A stretch of DNA of 64,000 bases, from NCBI GenBank assembly GCA_030157785.1, contig JAOAUC010000008.1, positions 1-64,000 of the forward strand, in the 5' to 3' direction. This stretch comes from Zoogloea oleivorans (lineage in GTDB: Bacteria > Pseudomonadota > Gammaproteobacteria > Burkholderiales > Rhodocyclaceae). Below are positions 50,172 through 60,727 of the stretch, piece after piece. Under the pieces are notes generated by a model. That model did no database searches and was not told where the DNA came from. It saw only the letters and a program-made list of their open reading frames with translations. The position numbers and the translations under genes were made by a program. How positions within the stretch are numbered: the first letter of the stretch is position 1; each line of letters opens with the position of its first letter.

Positions 50172-50732
50172 TTATTCCTTGTAGGCCTCGACCGGGATGA
50201 TCAGGCGCACTTCGTCGCTGACCGACGGAATGTACTTGGTCATGCCGAATTCCGAGCGCTTGAGGCGGGCGATGATGTCGGCGCCGCAGGTCTCGCGCTT
50301 GTTGAGGGGGTGGGGCGCGCAGTGGAAGCGGGTCAGGGTGAGGGTGACCGGCTTCGTCACGCCAAGGAGTGTCAGGCTGCCTTCGGCGGACACCGGCTTG
50401 TCGCCGTCAAAGCTCAGGCGATCGGCCTTGAAGCTGATGGTGGGGAATTCGGCGGTGTTGAAGAAGCCCTCGCCGCGCATGTTGTCGTTCCACTTGGCGA
50501 AGCCCATGTCGATGGAGGCGGCATCGATGCTCACGTCCACCGAGCCGCTGCGGGCCGCGACATCCAGCACGATCTTGCCGCTGGTCTTGTTGAAGCGTCC
50601 GCGCTGGGTGGAAAAACCCAGGTGGTCGGTCTCGAACAGGGGAAAGGTGTGGTTGGCGTCGATGGTGTAATTCACCGGCGCCGCAAAGGCCGGGGCGCTC
50701 AGGGCAACGAGCAGGGCAAGGGCTTTTTTCAA
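50172..50732 (-). CDS. YceI family periplasmic protein
   Basis: A TTG start at 50732 follows GGAGA and gives a signal peptide (MKKALALLVALSAPAFA) and 186 residues. Upstream in-frame codons would prepend an implausible non-hydrophobic stretch. The lipocalin-like YceI pattern is intact (YTIDANHTFPLFETDHLGFSTQ, GEGFFNTAEFPTISF, LTLLGVTKPVTL). Such proteins bind isoprenoid-like lipids. Two cysteines (FHCAPH and ETCGAD) are close together in the middle. Confidence 0.87.
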   Translation of the reverse strand: MKKALALLVALSAPAFAAPVNYTIDANHTFPLFETDHLGFSTQRGRFNKTSGKIVLDVAARSGSVDVSIDAASIDMGFAKWNDNMRGEGFFNTAEFPTISFKADRLSFDGDKPVSAEGSLTLLGVTKPVTLTLTRFHCAPHPLNKRETCGADIIARLKRSEFGMTKYIPSVSDEVRLIIPVEAYKE

Positions 50733-50805
50733 GGGAAGTCTCCAGAGCTGGAAATGAAAGAGGGCGCCGGGGCGCCCTCGCTGCAGTGGCATGCGGTCAG
50801 CGATT

Positions 50806-51066
50806 TCAGGCGTCTTCGGCCGGCGGCACGGCGGCTTGCTCTGCTTCCAGGCGGGCCACCCGGTGCTCCAGTTCGGCCAGCTTCTCGCGAGTGCGGGCGA
50901 GCACTTCGCGCTGGACTTCGAATTCCTCGCGGGTCACGAGATCGAGCTTGGAGAAGCCGCTGGCGAGCAGCGCACGGGCATTTTTCTCCAGATCCTTGGC
51001 GGGGCTGCTGGCAAGGAGTTCGGAGACTTTCGAACCGATTTCGTCGAGGATTTTGGGGTTGGCCAT
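50806..51066 (-). CDS. ubiK: UbiK family ubiquinone-biosynthesis accessory factor (YqiC/BMFP)
   Basis: The 86-residue protein has the family layout: an amphipathic N-terminal helix (ILDEIGSKVSELLASSPAKDLEKNARALL) and a C-terminal trimeric coiled coil (REEFEVQREVLARTREKLAELEHRVARLE). UbiK assists aerobic ubiquinone synthesis with UbiJ. The ATG at 51066 is chosen because it begins at the conserved region; an upstream frame covers the NtrC region. Confidence 0.87.
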   Translation of the reverse strand: MANPKILDEIGSKVSELLASSPAKDLEKNARALLASGFSKLDLVTREEFEVQREVLARTREKLAELEHRVARLEAEQAAVPPAEDA

Positions 51067-51148
51067 GACTGCACTCCTCAAGGGAAGGGGAAAAATTGGG
51101 GTCAGTTCAAGTTTAGCACCGGACACGGGCATGCACTGCAGGAGCCGA

Positions 51149-51196
51149 TGCACCAATTGAGCGCCCCGTATTGGTGCGTAATACCAAAGTGGTGCA
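51149..51196. promoter_or_regulatory. NtrC-type binding sites upstream of torF-glnK-amtB
   Basis: Three sites fit TGCACCA-N3-TGGTGCA. They are TGCACCA (51149-51155) with a weak right half, a site ending in TGGTGCG (51172-51178), and AATACCA-AAG-TGGTGCA (51180-51196) with a perfect right half. They lie about 75-150 bases upstream of the sigma-54 promoter, the usual enhancer distance. Confidence 0.65.
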
Positions 51197-51271
51197 TCCT
51201 CTCCATTTGCTGCCTTGCAGAAAAGGCCTATGTGAGGAGGTAGTGCATTGAAATCAAAATGTTTTTAAAAC

Positions 51272-51287
51272 TGGCATGTGGATTGCT
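51272..51287 (+). promoter_or_regulatory. Sigma-54 (-24/-12) promoter of torF-glnK-amtB
   Basis: TGGCATGTGGATTGCT matches the -24/-12 consensus (TGGCAC..TTGCW), with GG and GC ten bases apart. The predicted start near 51299 leaves about 30 bases before the torF ATG. Confidence 0.8.
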
Positions 51288-51328
51288 AAATTGATTTCAC
51301 CAATTTTGAACTCAAGGAGATCCTCATC

Positions 51329-52075
51329 ATGCGCAAGACTGTCATCGCCTCTGCCCTGATTGCTGCCAGCATCATCCTGCCGACCATGGCCAACGCTGCG
51401 GATGCTGCGCCTACCCCGGAGCACACCTTCACCAGCAACGTTACGCTGGCGTCCGAGTACATCTACCGCGGCATCGGCCAGACCAACCGCAAGCCTGCCG
51501 TGCAGGGTGGTGTCGACTACGCGCATTCCAGTGGTGTCTACCTTGGCGCCTGGGGCTCCAACGTGTCCTGGCTGAGCGATGGCAGCAGCACGGTCAGCAA
51601 CAGCCTGGAAATGGACTTTTACGGTGGTTTCAAGAATACCGTGGGTGATTTCGGCTACGACGTGGGTCTGCTGCAATATTTCTACCCGGGCTCCGGCTAC
51701 GGCAACAACCCGAACACCCTGGAAGGCTACATCGGCGGCTCTTACAGCATCCTGAGCCTGAAGTACTCCCATGCTTTCAGCGACCTGTTCGGGTGGACCG
51801 ACTCCAAGGGCTCCGGCTACCTCGACCTGAGCGCCACCTACGAACTGACCCCGGGCCTCAACCTGGTTGGTCACGTGGGCCGCCAGAAGGTTAAGGGCGA
51901 CAACAGCGGCGCTTCCTACACCGACTACAAGCTGGGTGTGACCAAGGACTTCAGCGGCACCGTGGTGGGTCTGAGCTACATCACCACCAACGCCAGCCAG
52001 GGTTACTACACCAACGCCTTCGGCAAGGACCTGGGCAAGGATCGCGTGCAGCTGACCGTGACCCGTACGTTCTAA
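51329..52075 (+). CDS. TorF family putative porin
   Basis: The 248-residue protein has a signal peptide (MRKTVIASALIAASIILPTMANA). The mature part fits the TorF family (TFTSNVTLASEYIYRGIGQTNRKPAVQGGVDY at the N-terminus and the C-terminal aromatic residue Phe248 of outer-membrane beta-barrels). It is the first gene after a nitrogen-type sigma-54 promoter and precedes glnK, so it may take up a nitrogen source; function is inferred. A GGCAGC/GCTGCC stem (52091-52110) separates it from glnK without a T-run. Confidence 0.85.
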   Translation: MRKTVIASALIAASIILPTMANAADAAPTPEHTFTSNVTLASEYIYRGIGQTNRKPAVQGGVDYAHSSGVYLGAWGSNVSWLSDGSSTVSNSLEMDFYGGFKNTVGDFGYDVGLLQYFYPGSGYGNNPNTLEGYIGGSYSILSLKYSHAFSDLFGWTDSKGSGYLDLSATYELTPGLNLVGHVGRQKVKGDNSGASYTDYKLGVTKDFSGTVVGLSYITTNASQGYYTNAFGKDLGKDRVQLTVTRTF

Positions 52076-52468
<393 letters not shown>

Positions 52469-52483
52469 GGGAGCCTTCAAATC

Positions 52484-54016
52484 ATGAAAAAACTCTTCGC
52501 AGCCCTGCTGGCCAGCGTCGCTGTCAGCTTTGCGGGCGGAGCGCTGGCCGACGACAAACAGGATATTCCTGTCGTTCCTGCCGCTGCCCCTGCTGTCACG
52601 GCTCCGGCCGATGCCAAGGTTGAAGTCAAACCCGTTGAGGCACCTGCTGCGGTTGCTGTTGTGGAGGCTGCTGCTCCGGTAGCTGAAGCTGCTGCGCCGG
52701 CTCCCGTCCCCAACAAGGGCGACAACGCCTGGCTGTTCGTTGCCACCGCGCTGGTCATCATGATGTCGGTGCCGGGCCTGGCCCTGTTCTACGGCGGCCT
52801 CGTGCGTGCCAAGAACATGCTGTCGGTGCTCCTGCAGGTGTTCGCGGTGTTCTCGCTGATCAGCGTCCTGTGGGTGCTCTACGGCTACTCCATCGCCTTC
52901 ACCGAGGGCAGCGCCTTCTTTGGCAGCCTCGACAAGGTCTTGCTGAAGGGCATCACGCCGGACTCCGTGGCCGCCACCTTCTCGAAGGGCGTGGTCATCT
53001 CCGAGTTCATCTACGTGGCCTTCCAGGGCGCCTTTGCGGCGATCACCGTGGCTCTGATCCTTGGCGCCTTCGCCGAGCGGATCAAGTTCTCGGCCGTGCT
53101 GCTGTTCTCCGTGCTCTGGTTCACCTTCAGCTACCTGCCGGTGGCGCACATGGTGTGGTACTGGGCGGGTCCGGACGGCTATGTTTCCGCTGATGCGGCC
53201 GACAAACTGAACGCCACCGCCGGCTTCCTCTTCCAGAAGGGCGCGCTCGACTTCGCTGGTGGCACCGTGGTGCACATCAACGCTGCCGTGGCCGGCCTGG
53301 TTGGCGCTTTCATGGTTGGCAAGCGGATTGGTTTCGGTCGCGAGTCCTTCGCCCCGCACAGCCTGACCCTGACCATTGTCGGCGCTTCCCTGCTGTGGGT
53401 GGGCTGGTTCGGCTTCAACGCCGGCTCTGCCCTCGAAGCCAACGGCACTGCCGCCCTGGCCTTCGTGAATACCTGGGTTGCTACCGCTGCTGCTGCCATG
53501 GCCTGGTTGCTGGCCGAATGGATCATCAAGGGCAAGCCCTCCGGTCTGGGCGGTGCATCCGGTGCGGTTGCCGGCATGGTTGCCATCACCCCGGCCTGCG
53601 GTTTTGTCGGCGTGGTCGGTGCGATCGTGATCGGCCTGCTGGCTGGCGTGGTTTGCCTGTGGGGTGTGAATGGCCTGAAGCGCATGCTTGGTGCCGATGA
53701 CTCCCTCGACGTGTTTGGCGTGCATGGCGTCGGCGGCATCCTCGGTGCGCTGCTGACCGGCGTGTTCGCCTCCCCGTCCCTGGGTGGTTCCGGAATCTTT
53801 GACAACGTGACCGGCAAGGCTGCCGATGCTTACTCCATCGGCGACCAGGTTCTTATCCAGCTGACGGCTGTCGGTACCACCATCGTGTGGTCTGCGGTTG
53901 TTGCCTTCATTGCCTTCAAGCTGGTCGATATGTTCATCGGTCTGCGTGTGCCGGAAGACGAAGAGCGGGAAGGTCTGGACATCACTTCCCACGGCGAGTC
54001 GGCTTACCACAACTGA
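52484..54016 (+). CDS. amtB: Ammonium transporter AmtB with long N-terminal periplasmic extension
   Basis: The 510-residue protein is longer than standard AmtB. A signal-like start (MKKLFAALLASVAVSFAGGALA) and an Ala/Pro/Val-rich stretch (about 25-75) precede the channel. The 11-helix core is intact: FYGGLVRAKNMLS, the outer-gate Phe in FQGAFAAIT, the twin histidines in VAHMVWYW and FGVHGVGG and the C-terminal GlnK-binding tail. It transports ammonium under nitrogen limitation. A terminator follows. Confidence 0.95.
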   Translation: MKKLFAALLASVAVSFAGGALADDKQDIPVVPAAAPAVTAPADAKVEVKPVEAPAAVAVVEAAAPVAEAAAPAPVPNKGDNAWLFVATALVIMMSVPGLALFYGGLVRAKNMLSVLLQVFAVFSLISVLWVLYGYSIAFTEGSAFFGSLDKVLLKGITPDSVAATFSKGVVISEFIYVAFQGAFAAITVALILGAFAERIKFSAVLLFSVLWFTFSYLPVAHMVWYWAGPDGYVSADAADKLNATAGFLFQKGALDFAGGTVVHINAAVAGLVGAFMVGKRIGFGRESFAPHSLTLTIVGASLLWVGWFGFNAGSALEANGTAALAFVNTWVATAAAAMAWLLAEWIIKGKPSGLGGASGAVAGMVAITPACGFVGVVGAIVIGLLAGVVCLWGVNGLKRMLGADDSLDVFGVHGVGGILGALLTGVFASPSLGGSGIFDNVTGKAADAYSIGDQVLIQLTAVGTTIVWSAVVAFIAFKLVDMFIGLRVPEDEEREGLDITSHGESAYHN

Positions 54017-54040
54017 TCGCGGTAGTTGTTGCTGCACGAG

Positions 54041-54070
54041 TTCGGGCGCCTTAGGGCGCCCGAATTTTTT
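54041..54070 (+). terminator. Rho-independent terminator after amtB
   Basis: A ten-base stem (TTCGGGCGCC / GGCGCCCGAA) with a TTAG loop ends in six T residues, 25 bases after the amtB stop. Confidence 0.93.
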
Positions 54071-54143
54071 GTCTGGTGCCGGTGGGTCTGCGGGCCCCGT
54101 GCGACACTCATTGACTATCCACTGCAGGGCGAGGCTTCCGGGA

Positions 54144-55157
54144 ATGGCTTTCTTTGACTGGCTGCTGGGCAAGCGGGACAGCGGCGACGATGATCTACGC
54201 CTGAAGGCGGCCGTGAGCCGGGTTATCGAGGGCTCCGACCCGCGGCTCCGTTTTGTTGATGGTGTGGATGACCGCCTGAGCCCGGCGGTCGCCCATGCCC
54301 TGGCCTACGCCGACCAGGTGGCGGCCGGCATTCCTCCGATGGTGCTCACCAGCCCTTCGGACTGGGCGCAAAGCCCGGTGCTGAGAGCGATGTTCGTGGG
54401 CCCGGACGAGGTCACGGCCATGCTGTCGAACAGTCTCGATCTGCACGATTTCCTGGCCTCGCCGGCAGCCAGAGGGATGGCGCGCGTCTATTGCATGGTG
54501 GCCGCCACGCGGATGGAACAGACAGTGCTGGGGCCTGCAATGGACGGCGAGCATCTGCGCCAGGATGTGCAGCAGAAGGCCGTCAGCTTTCAGCATTTCC
54601 GGCTGTTCGGCTTTGCGCCGACGGAGGAGGGGCTGCGCAACCGCATTCGGGATATCGTCCTTGAGGGGCTGGTGCTGGCGGCCTTGCGCGTCATCGCCGA
54701 GCAGCAACACCGCAGCGAGACGCTGACCTTCAACCGGAAGCTGTTGCAGAACCGTTTGCGCCTGATGGAGCAGAGCCGGCCCGGCCTGGATGCGCTGGAG
54801 TGCCATTCCTACCGAGGCCGTGACGTGGAGCGCCTGCGTCGCGAACTGGCTGACAACGAGGCCGGCTTGAAGGCCCTGGAGTCCTCCGGCCCGGGGCTCG
54901 ATGCCAGGCTTGCCGCCCTCACCGCGACCCTCGATGCTGCGGAGTCGGTGATTCGGGCGCAGGCGCTGTGCCTGTGGCTCGATGCAATGAACATCCTGAG
55001 CAACCCCGGCGTGGCCGGTGCGCAGGCGGTGCCGCTCTTCGAGTTTTCTACCGCCACGCCGGGGCAATCCCGCCGGACGGCATTTCTGGCGTCGATCCCG
55101 CGGGAGGTGGTGGCAGAGCGGAAGATGGATTTCGAGGCCGGAGTCCGGATGCTGTAG
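54144..55157 (+). CDS. Hypothetical protein, 337 aa
   Basis: The ATG at 54144 is chosen because it starts after the amtB terminator and gives MAFFDWLLGKRDSGDDD; no good ribosome site is visible. The mostly helical, soluble protein has a coiled-coil part (about 185-275, RKLLQNRLRLMEQSRPGLDALE and RRELADNEAGLKALE) and no signal peptide or known catalytic motif. I do not recognise the family. A strong terminator follows. Confidence 0.7.
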   Translation: MAFFDWLLGKRDSGDDDLRLKAAVSRVIEGSDPRLRFVDGVDDRLSPAVAHALAYADQVAAGIPPMVLTSPSDWAQSPVLRAMFVGPDEVTAMLSNSLDLHDFLASPAARGMARVYCMVAATRMEQTVLGPAMDGEHLRQDVQQKAVSFQHFRLFGFAPTEEGLRNRIRDIVLEGLVLAALRVIAEQQHRSETLTFNRKLLQNRLRLMEQSRPGLDALECHSYRGRDVERLRRELADNEAGLKALESSGPGLDARLAALTATLDAAESVIRAQALCLWLDAMNILSNPGVAGAQAVPLFEFSTATPGQSRRTAFLASIPREVVAERKMDFEAGVRML

Positions 55158-55185
55158 GCCTGAGTGGCCTGTGGTCAAGGTCATG

Positions 55186-55215
55186 AAAAAAGCCGGCATG
55201 CAGCCGGCTTTTTTT
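55186..55215. terminator. Bidirectional terminator between convergent genes
   Basis: A 12-base stem (AAAAAAGCCGGC / GCCGGCTTTTTT) with ATGCA loop ends in T residues on each strand, between the 54144 gene and purU. Confidence 0.93.
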
Positions 55216-55236
55216 GGCTTGCGACGAGGCGCCCGC

Positions 55237-56112
55237 TTAGCGGAAGACCACCGTCTTGTTGCCATGCACCAGTACCCGGTCTTCCAGGTGGTAGCGCAGG
55301 CCGCGGGCCAGTACGGCCTTTTCGATGTCCTTGCCGTAGCGAACCATGTCTTCCACCGAATCCGAGTGGTCGATGCGGATCACGTCCTGCTCGACGATCG
55401 GGCCCTGGTCGAGTTCGGCGGTCACGTAGTGACAGGTGGCGCCGATCAGCTTGACGCCCCGCTCGTAGGCCTGATGGTAGGGCTTGGCGCCGACGAAACT
55501 GGGCAGGAAGCTGTGGTGGATGTTGATGATCTTGCCCGGATGGGCCGCACACAGGTCGGGCGACAGGATCTGCATGTAGCGCGCCAGCACCATGGTGTCG
55601 CCGTGCACTTCATTGAAGATGCGCTGGACTTCGCCATAGGCGCGATCCTTGTTGTCGGCAGTGACCGGCACATGATGGAAGGGAATGCCGTGCCACTCGA
55701 CGAAGCCGCGGAAGGTGTCGTGGTTCGAGATCACGCAGGGAATCTCGATGTCGAGTTCCTTCGACTGCCAGCGCGCGAGCAGGTCGTAGAGGCAGTGCTC
55801 CTGCTTGGATACCAGCACCACGACGCGCTTTTTGACCGCCGAATCGGTGATCTTCCAGTCCATCTCCAGTTCTTCGGCAATGGGGGCGAAGCGTTCGCGG
55901 AACTCGGTGAGCATGAAGGGCAGTGAGTCGGCCCGGATCTCGATGCGCATGAAGTAGCGCCCGCGCTTGTCGGCGTCTACCGCCGGTTCGGCGTGGAGGG
56001 CGGTTTCGAGAATCCAGCCCTTGTGTTCGGCGATGAAGCCCGAAACCTTGGCGACGATGCCCGTGCGGTCTGGGCAGGAGGCGGAGAGGGTGAAGAAGCG
56101 TTCGCGGTGCAT
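55237..56112 (-). CDS. purU: Formyltetrahydrofolate deformylase
   Basis: PurU hydrolyses 10-formyltetrahydrofolate to formate and tetrahydrofolate. The 291-residue protein has an N-terminal ACT domain (RFFTLSASCPDRTGIVAKVSGFIAEHKG) and a formyltransferase-like domain with the catalytic INIHHSFLPSFVGAKPYHQAYERGVKLIGATCHYVT and the Asp in AELDQGPIVEQD. Usual length. Confidence 0.95.
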   Translation of the reverse strand: MHRERFFTLSASCPDRTGIVAKVSGFIAEHKGWILETALHAEPAVDADKRGRYFMRIEIRADSLPFMLTEFRERFAPIAEELEMDWKITDSAVKKRVVVLVSKQEHCLYDLLARWQSKELDIEIPCVISNHDTFRGFVEWHGIPFHHVPVTADNKDRAYGEVQRIFNEVHGDTMVLARYMQILSPDLCAAHPGKIINIHHSFLPSFVGAKPYHQAYERGVKLIGATCHYVTAELDQGPIVEQDVIRIDHSDSVEDMVRYGKDIEKAVLARGLRYHLEDRVLVHGNKTVVFR

Positions 56113-56180
56113 GATGTGTGTCCCGCCAGCCCGCCGGCCCGTGATTCAGGGGCCGGGCCGCGGCCGGCGCTCAGGGGGGA

Positions 56181-56789
56181 TCAGATGCGGGCGGAGGCGG
56201 AGCGGATTTCGCGGGCCAGATCGGCGTATTCGCGAACCACCGGGAACTGCGGGAACTCGGCGATGACGTTGTCCGGGGCACGGAACAGGATGCCGGCGTG
56301 GGCTTCCTTGAGCATCGCGGTGTCGTTGTAGGAGTCGCCGGCGGCGATGGTCTTGAAGTTGATTTCCTTGAAGCGCTGGACGGCTTCCTTCTTCTGGTTG
56401 GGCATGCGCAGGTGGTAGTTCACCAGGTAGCCGTTGGCGTCGGCTTCGAGCTTGTGGCAGAACAGGGTGGGCATGCCGAGCTGCTTCATCAGCGGCATGG
56501 CGAATTCGTAGAAGGTGTCGGACAGGATGATGACCTGGAAATCCTGGCGCAGGGCGTCGAGGAAATCCTTGGCGCCGGGCTCCGGGCCCATCTCGGAAAT
56601 GACCTTCTGGATATCCGGCAGCCCCAGCTTGTGCTGCTTGAGCAGATCCAGACGGTACTTCATCAGCTTGTCGTAATCGGGTTCTTCGCGGGTGGTGCGA
56701 CGCAGTTCGGGGATGCCGGTGCGCTCCGCGAATTCGATCCAGATTTCAGGGACAAGGACACCTTCGAGGTCGAGACAGACGAGTTGCAC
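56181..56789 (-). CDS. thrH: Bifunctional phosphoserine phosphatase/homoserine phosphotransferase ThrH
   Basis: The GTG start is 14 bases after the SGNH stop and has GGAG upstream. The 202-residue HAD enzyme has the ThrH-type DxE motif LDLEGVLVPE (Asp7, Glu9), LSDTFYEF and AGDSYNDTAML. ThrH can move phosphate from phosphoserine to homoserine or hydrolyse it. Typical length. Confidence 0.93.
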   Translation of the reverse strand: MQLVCLDLEGVLVPEIWIEFAERTGIPELRRTTREEPDYDKLMKYRLDLLKQHKLGLPDIQKVISEMGPEPGAKDFLDALRQDFQVIILSDTFYEFAMPLMKQLGMPTLFCHKLEADANGYLVNYHLRMPNQKKEAVQRFKEINFKTIAAGDSYNDTAMLKEAHAGILFRAPDNVIAEFPQFPVVREYADLAREIRSASARI

Positions 56790-56803
56790 GGCGGGACTCC
56801 AGA

Positions 56804-57898
56804 TTACGTCGGGTGGATGGGCGAATCCGCGATTCTAGCAAAGTCACCGTTACGGCTCCTGCCGAATGCGTCGCGAAGTGCAAGACTTCCGCGCCGGCCA
56901 AGCAATCCGAACAGGCCCAGCAGCCCGAGGGCCAGCGTGCCGGGTTCGGGAATGCTGTTGATCATGGCTGAGGCCAGCAACTGCTGACCGGCTGCAGTCG
57001 GGTGGATGCCGTCCCAGAACAGGTAGTCGTCCGGCGTGGAGCACACGCTGCCGCTGCTCTTGAATTGCAGGTCGTCGCCCAGGTAGCAGCGTGCGGTGAC
57101 GTTGTCGAGGCCGTACTGGGTCGGGTTGGCGACGACCTCCCGAAGGAAGCTGTAGGCATCGAAGGTGGTGATGTCGAGACCGCCGGCTTCCTCGGCATCG
57201 AGCATGCCTGCCAGCGCCGTGTTGAGGGAGCGGCTCAGGAAGTTGGCGGCGGCCACCGCGCCAGCACCCTTTTCGGTGATGCGCGGCACGAGGCTGATGT
57301 CGGGGCTGTTGGGGACGTAGAAGTGCTGGGCGCCGGCGGCGGCCAGACTGTCGATGATGTTCTGCAGGTCGCCCACCGTCTTGCCGATGGTCTGGGCCGT
57401 GCCGTCGGCGCGGGGCCGGCCGGTGAGGATGTCCTGCAGGTTGTTGGCGCCACCCCAGACGATATAGAGGGCGTCGGGATCCAGAGCGGGGTGGTCGGCG
57501 AGCAGGGCGTCCCGTTGCTGCAGGAGACCCTTGAACTCGGGAATCACCGGGTTGAATACCTGGTTGTCGGTGCGTGCGCCGCCGTAGGCGTAGTTGGTGC
57601 CGCCGTTGAGGGATGAGGTGGCGGAGAAACCGAAGTGGGACGTAAGCAGGTCGATCCACAGCAGCCCGTTGCTGGCTCGTCCGGGGGCGTAGGCTTCCGT
57701 TGACAAGCCCAGGATGGGCAGCGGCACACCGCCATTGGCGGCCACGATGGGCGCGTAGGCCGCCGCGATGTTGCCGGTGTCCGACAGGCTGTCGCCGAGG
57801 ATGTAGATCTGGGAGTAGCTGGCGTTGGCCAGCGAGGAAATCGTCAGTGTCGCCGCGAGGGCGACGTGACTCAGAAAACGCCCGTATTTGATTTTCAT
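56804..57898 (-). CDS. SGNH/GDSL hydrolase with PEP-CTERM signal and extra C-terminal tail
   Basis: The 364-residue protein has a signal peptide (FLSHVALAATLTISSLANA), the GDSL block IYILGDSLSDTGN with nucleophile Ser, the WGGANNL block and the His-containing DGIHPTAAG. This resembles the FeeA/FeeB-like lipases of the family. Near the C-terminus is a PEP-CTERM motif (IPEPGTLALGLLGLFGLLGRRG), but 26 further residues follow (SLALRDAFGRSRNGDFARIA). A normal tail ends within a few residues of the Arg cluster, so this is either a read-through or loss of the original stop. Cell-surface lipase or esterase is the likely role. Confidence 0.85.
   Translation of the reverse strand: MKIKYGRFLSHVALAATLTISSLANASYSQIYILGDSLSDTGNIAAAYAPIVAANGGVPLPILGLSTEAYAPGRASNGLLWIDLLTSHFGFSATSSLNGGTNYAYGGARTDNQVFNPVIPEFKGLLQQRDALLADHPALDPDALYIVWGGANNLQDILTGRPRADGTAQTIGKTVGDLQNIIDSLAAAGAQHFYVPNSPDISLVPRITEKGAGAVAAANFLSRSLNTALAGMLDAEEAGGLDITTFDAYSFLREVVANPTQYGLDNVTARCYLGDDLQFKSSGSVCSTPDDYLFWDGIHPTAAGQQLLASAMINSIPEPGTLALGLLGLFGLLGRRGSLALRDAFGRSRNGDFARIADSPIHPT
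56832..56840 (-). promoter_or_regulatory. Extended -10 promoter for thrH
   Basis: On the minus strand, TGCTAGAAT matches the extended -10 TGnTATAAT with one mismatch. It lies about 43 bases upstream of the thrH start, inside the last codons of the SGNH hydrolase gene. Confidence 0.45.
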
Positions 57899-57917
57899 AT
57901 CGGCTCCCCTCAGGTTG

Positions 57918-57973
57918 GATGAATCAATCCGGGGGCACGGCCTTTGGAAAGGCGGCCCCCGGATTGATTCATC
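57918..57973. repeat. Perfect 19-base inverted repeat with a nested hairpin
   Basis: Arms 57918-57936 and 57955-57973 are perfect reverse complements (GATGAATCAATCCGGGGGC and its complement). They enclose an 18-base loop that itself contains CCTTT-GG-AAAGG. It starts 20 bases upstream of the SGNH start codon and lies 50 bases downstream of the ABC-F stop. There is no T-run on either side of a stem. Confidence 0.9.
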
Positions 57974-58023
57974 TTAGATGACGAGTTGCCTATATGTTAG
58001 TTGGCATTTTTACCTTGCATTTC

Positions 58024-59934
<1,911 letters not shown>

Positions 59935-60010
59935 GGCAGCAGGAGGTCAGGAAAGAGAGCGGGAATTCCGGTATTGTAAGCGGTCCCGTTGCCCACTGCC
60001 CCGCCGTCCC

Positions 60011-60712
60011 ATGCACCTCCGTCGCCCGCCCTTTGCTGTCCGCCTGTCTTCCCTGTTGCTGGCCCTCTGTTTTCATGGCGCAGCCGTGGCTGAGGAGGCG
60101 CCTGTTGTTGATCCGGTGACGGAAGCCGCGCGTGCCGAAAAGATGCGGGTGGAGGCCAAAGCCCTGAGCGATGTGGCCGAAGCGCGCTTCTTGCAGGAGG
60201 AAATCGCTTGTTACGAGCGTTTCCTGGTCAATCGCTGCATCGATCAGGCGCGTCAGCGGCGGGTCGAGGAAGTCCGCAAGGCGCGGGCCATCAACCTGGA
60301 GGCCGGCCGCATTGATCTGGCCGAGAAGAACCGCCGTTTTGCCGAACGTCAGGCCGAGCAGGCCGACGTGGCGCCAAAGAAGGCCATCGAGCGCTCCGAG
60401 CAGGAGGCCCGCAACCGGGCCGACAGCGAAGCACGCCTGCGCGACCTGTCGGAAAAGGACGCCGCCCGGATTCAGCGCGAGCAGGAGGGCAAGTCGCGGG
60501 GCCTGAAGGAAGCCGAGGCGCGCAATCGCCATAACGCTGCCGAGGCCAGCCGCCGTGCCGGCGAGGCCGCTGCGGCCGCCAGTCGGGCCGAACAGGCCGC
60601 CAGCAGTCGCGAGGATTACGAGGAGCGGGCCCGCAAGGCCGCCGAGAAGAAAGCCGAAAAGGCCAGAAAGGCGGCCGCCGGTCAGCCGGTATCTCCGCTG
60701 CCCGGCAAGTAA
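60011..60712 (+). CDS. Secreted coiled-coil hypothetical protein
   Basis: The ATG is followed by a signal peptide (PPFAVRLSSLLLALCFHGAAVA). The rest (233 residues total) is a highly charged Ala/Arg/Glu/Lys coiled coil (about 40-210) with Cys67 and Cys76 (EIACYERFLVNRCIDQA) as the only cysteines. The family is not recognised; similar proteins occur in other Rhodocyclales as hypothetical. It converges with the isomerase gene. Confidence 0.7.
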   Translation: MHLRRPPFAVRLSSLLLALCFHGAAVAEEAPVVDPVTEAARAEKMRVEAKALSDVAEARFLQEEIACYERFLVNRCIDQARQRRVEEVRKARAINLEAGRIDLAEKNRRFAERQAEQADVAPKKAIERSEQEARNRADSEARLRDLSEKDAARIQREQEGKSRGLKEAEARNRHNAAEASRRAGEAAAAASRAEQAASSREDYEERARKAAEKKAEKARKAAAGQPVSPLPGK

Positions 60713-60727
60713 GCGCGCCTGAAACGC

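Noticed and set aside
48144-51068. A 974-codon open frame on the plus strand
   Set aside because: It runs antisense across comM, the lipoprotein, YceI and ubiK, all with clear family matches. Its product is low-complexity Gly/Arg/Val-rich, as expected from a GC-rich shadow frame.
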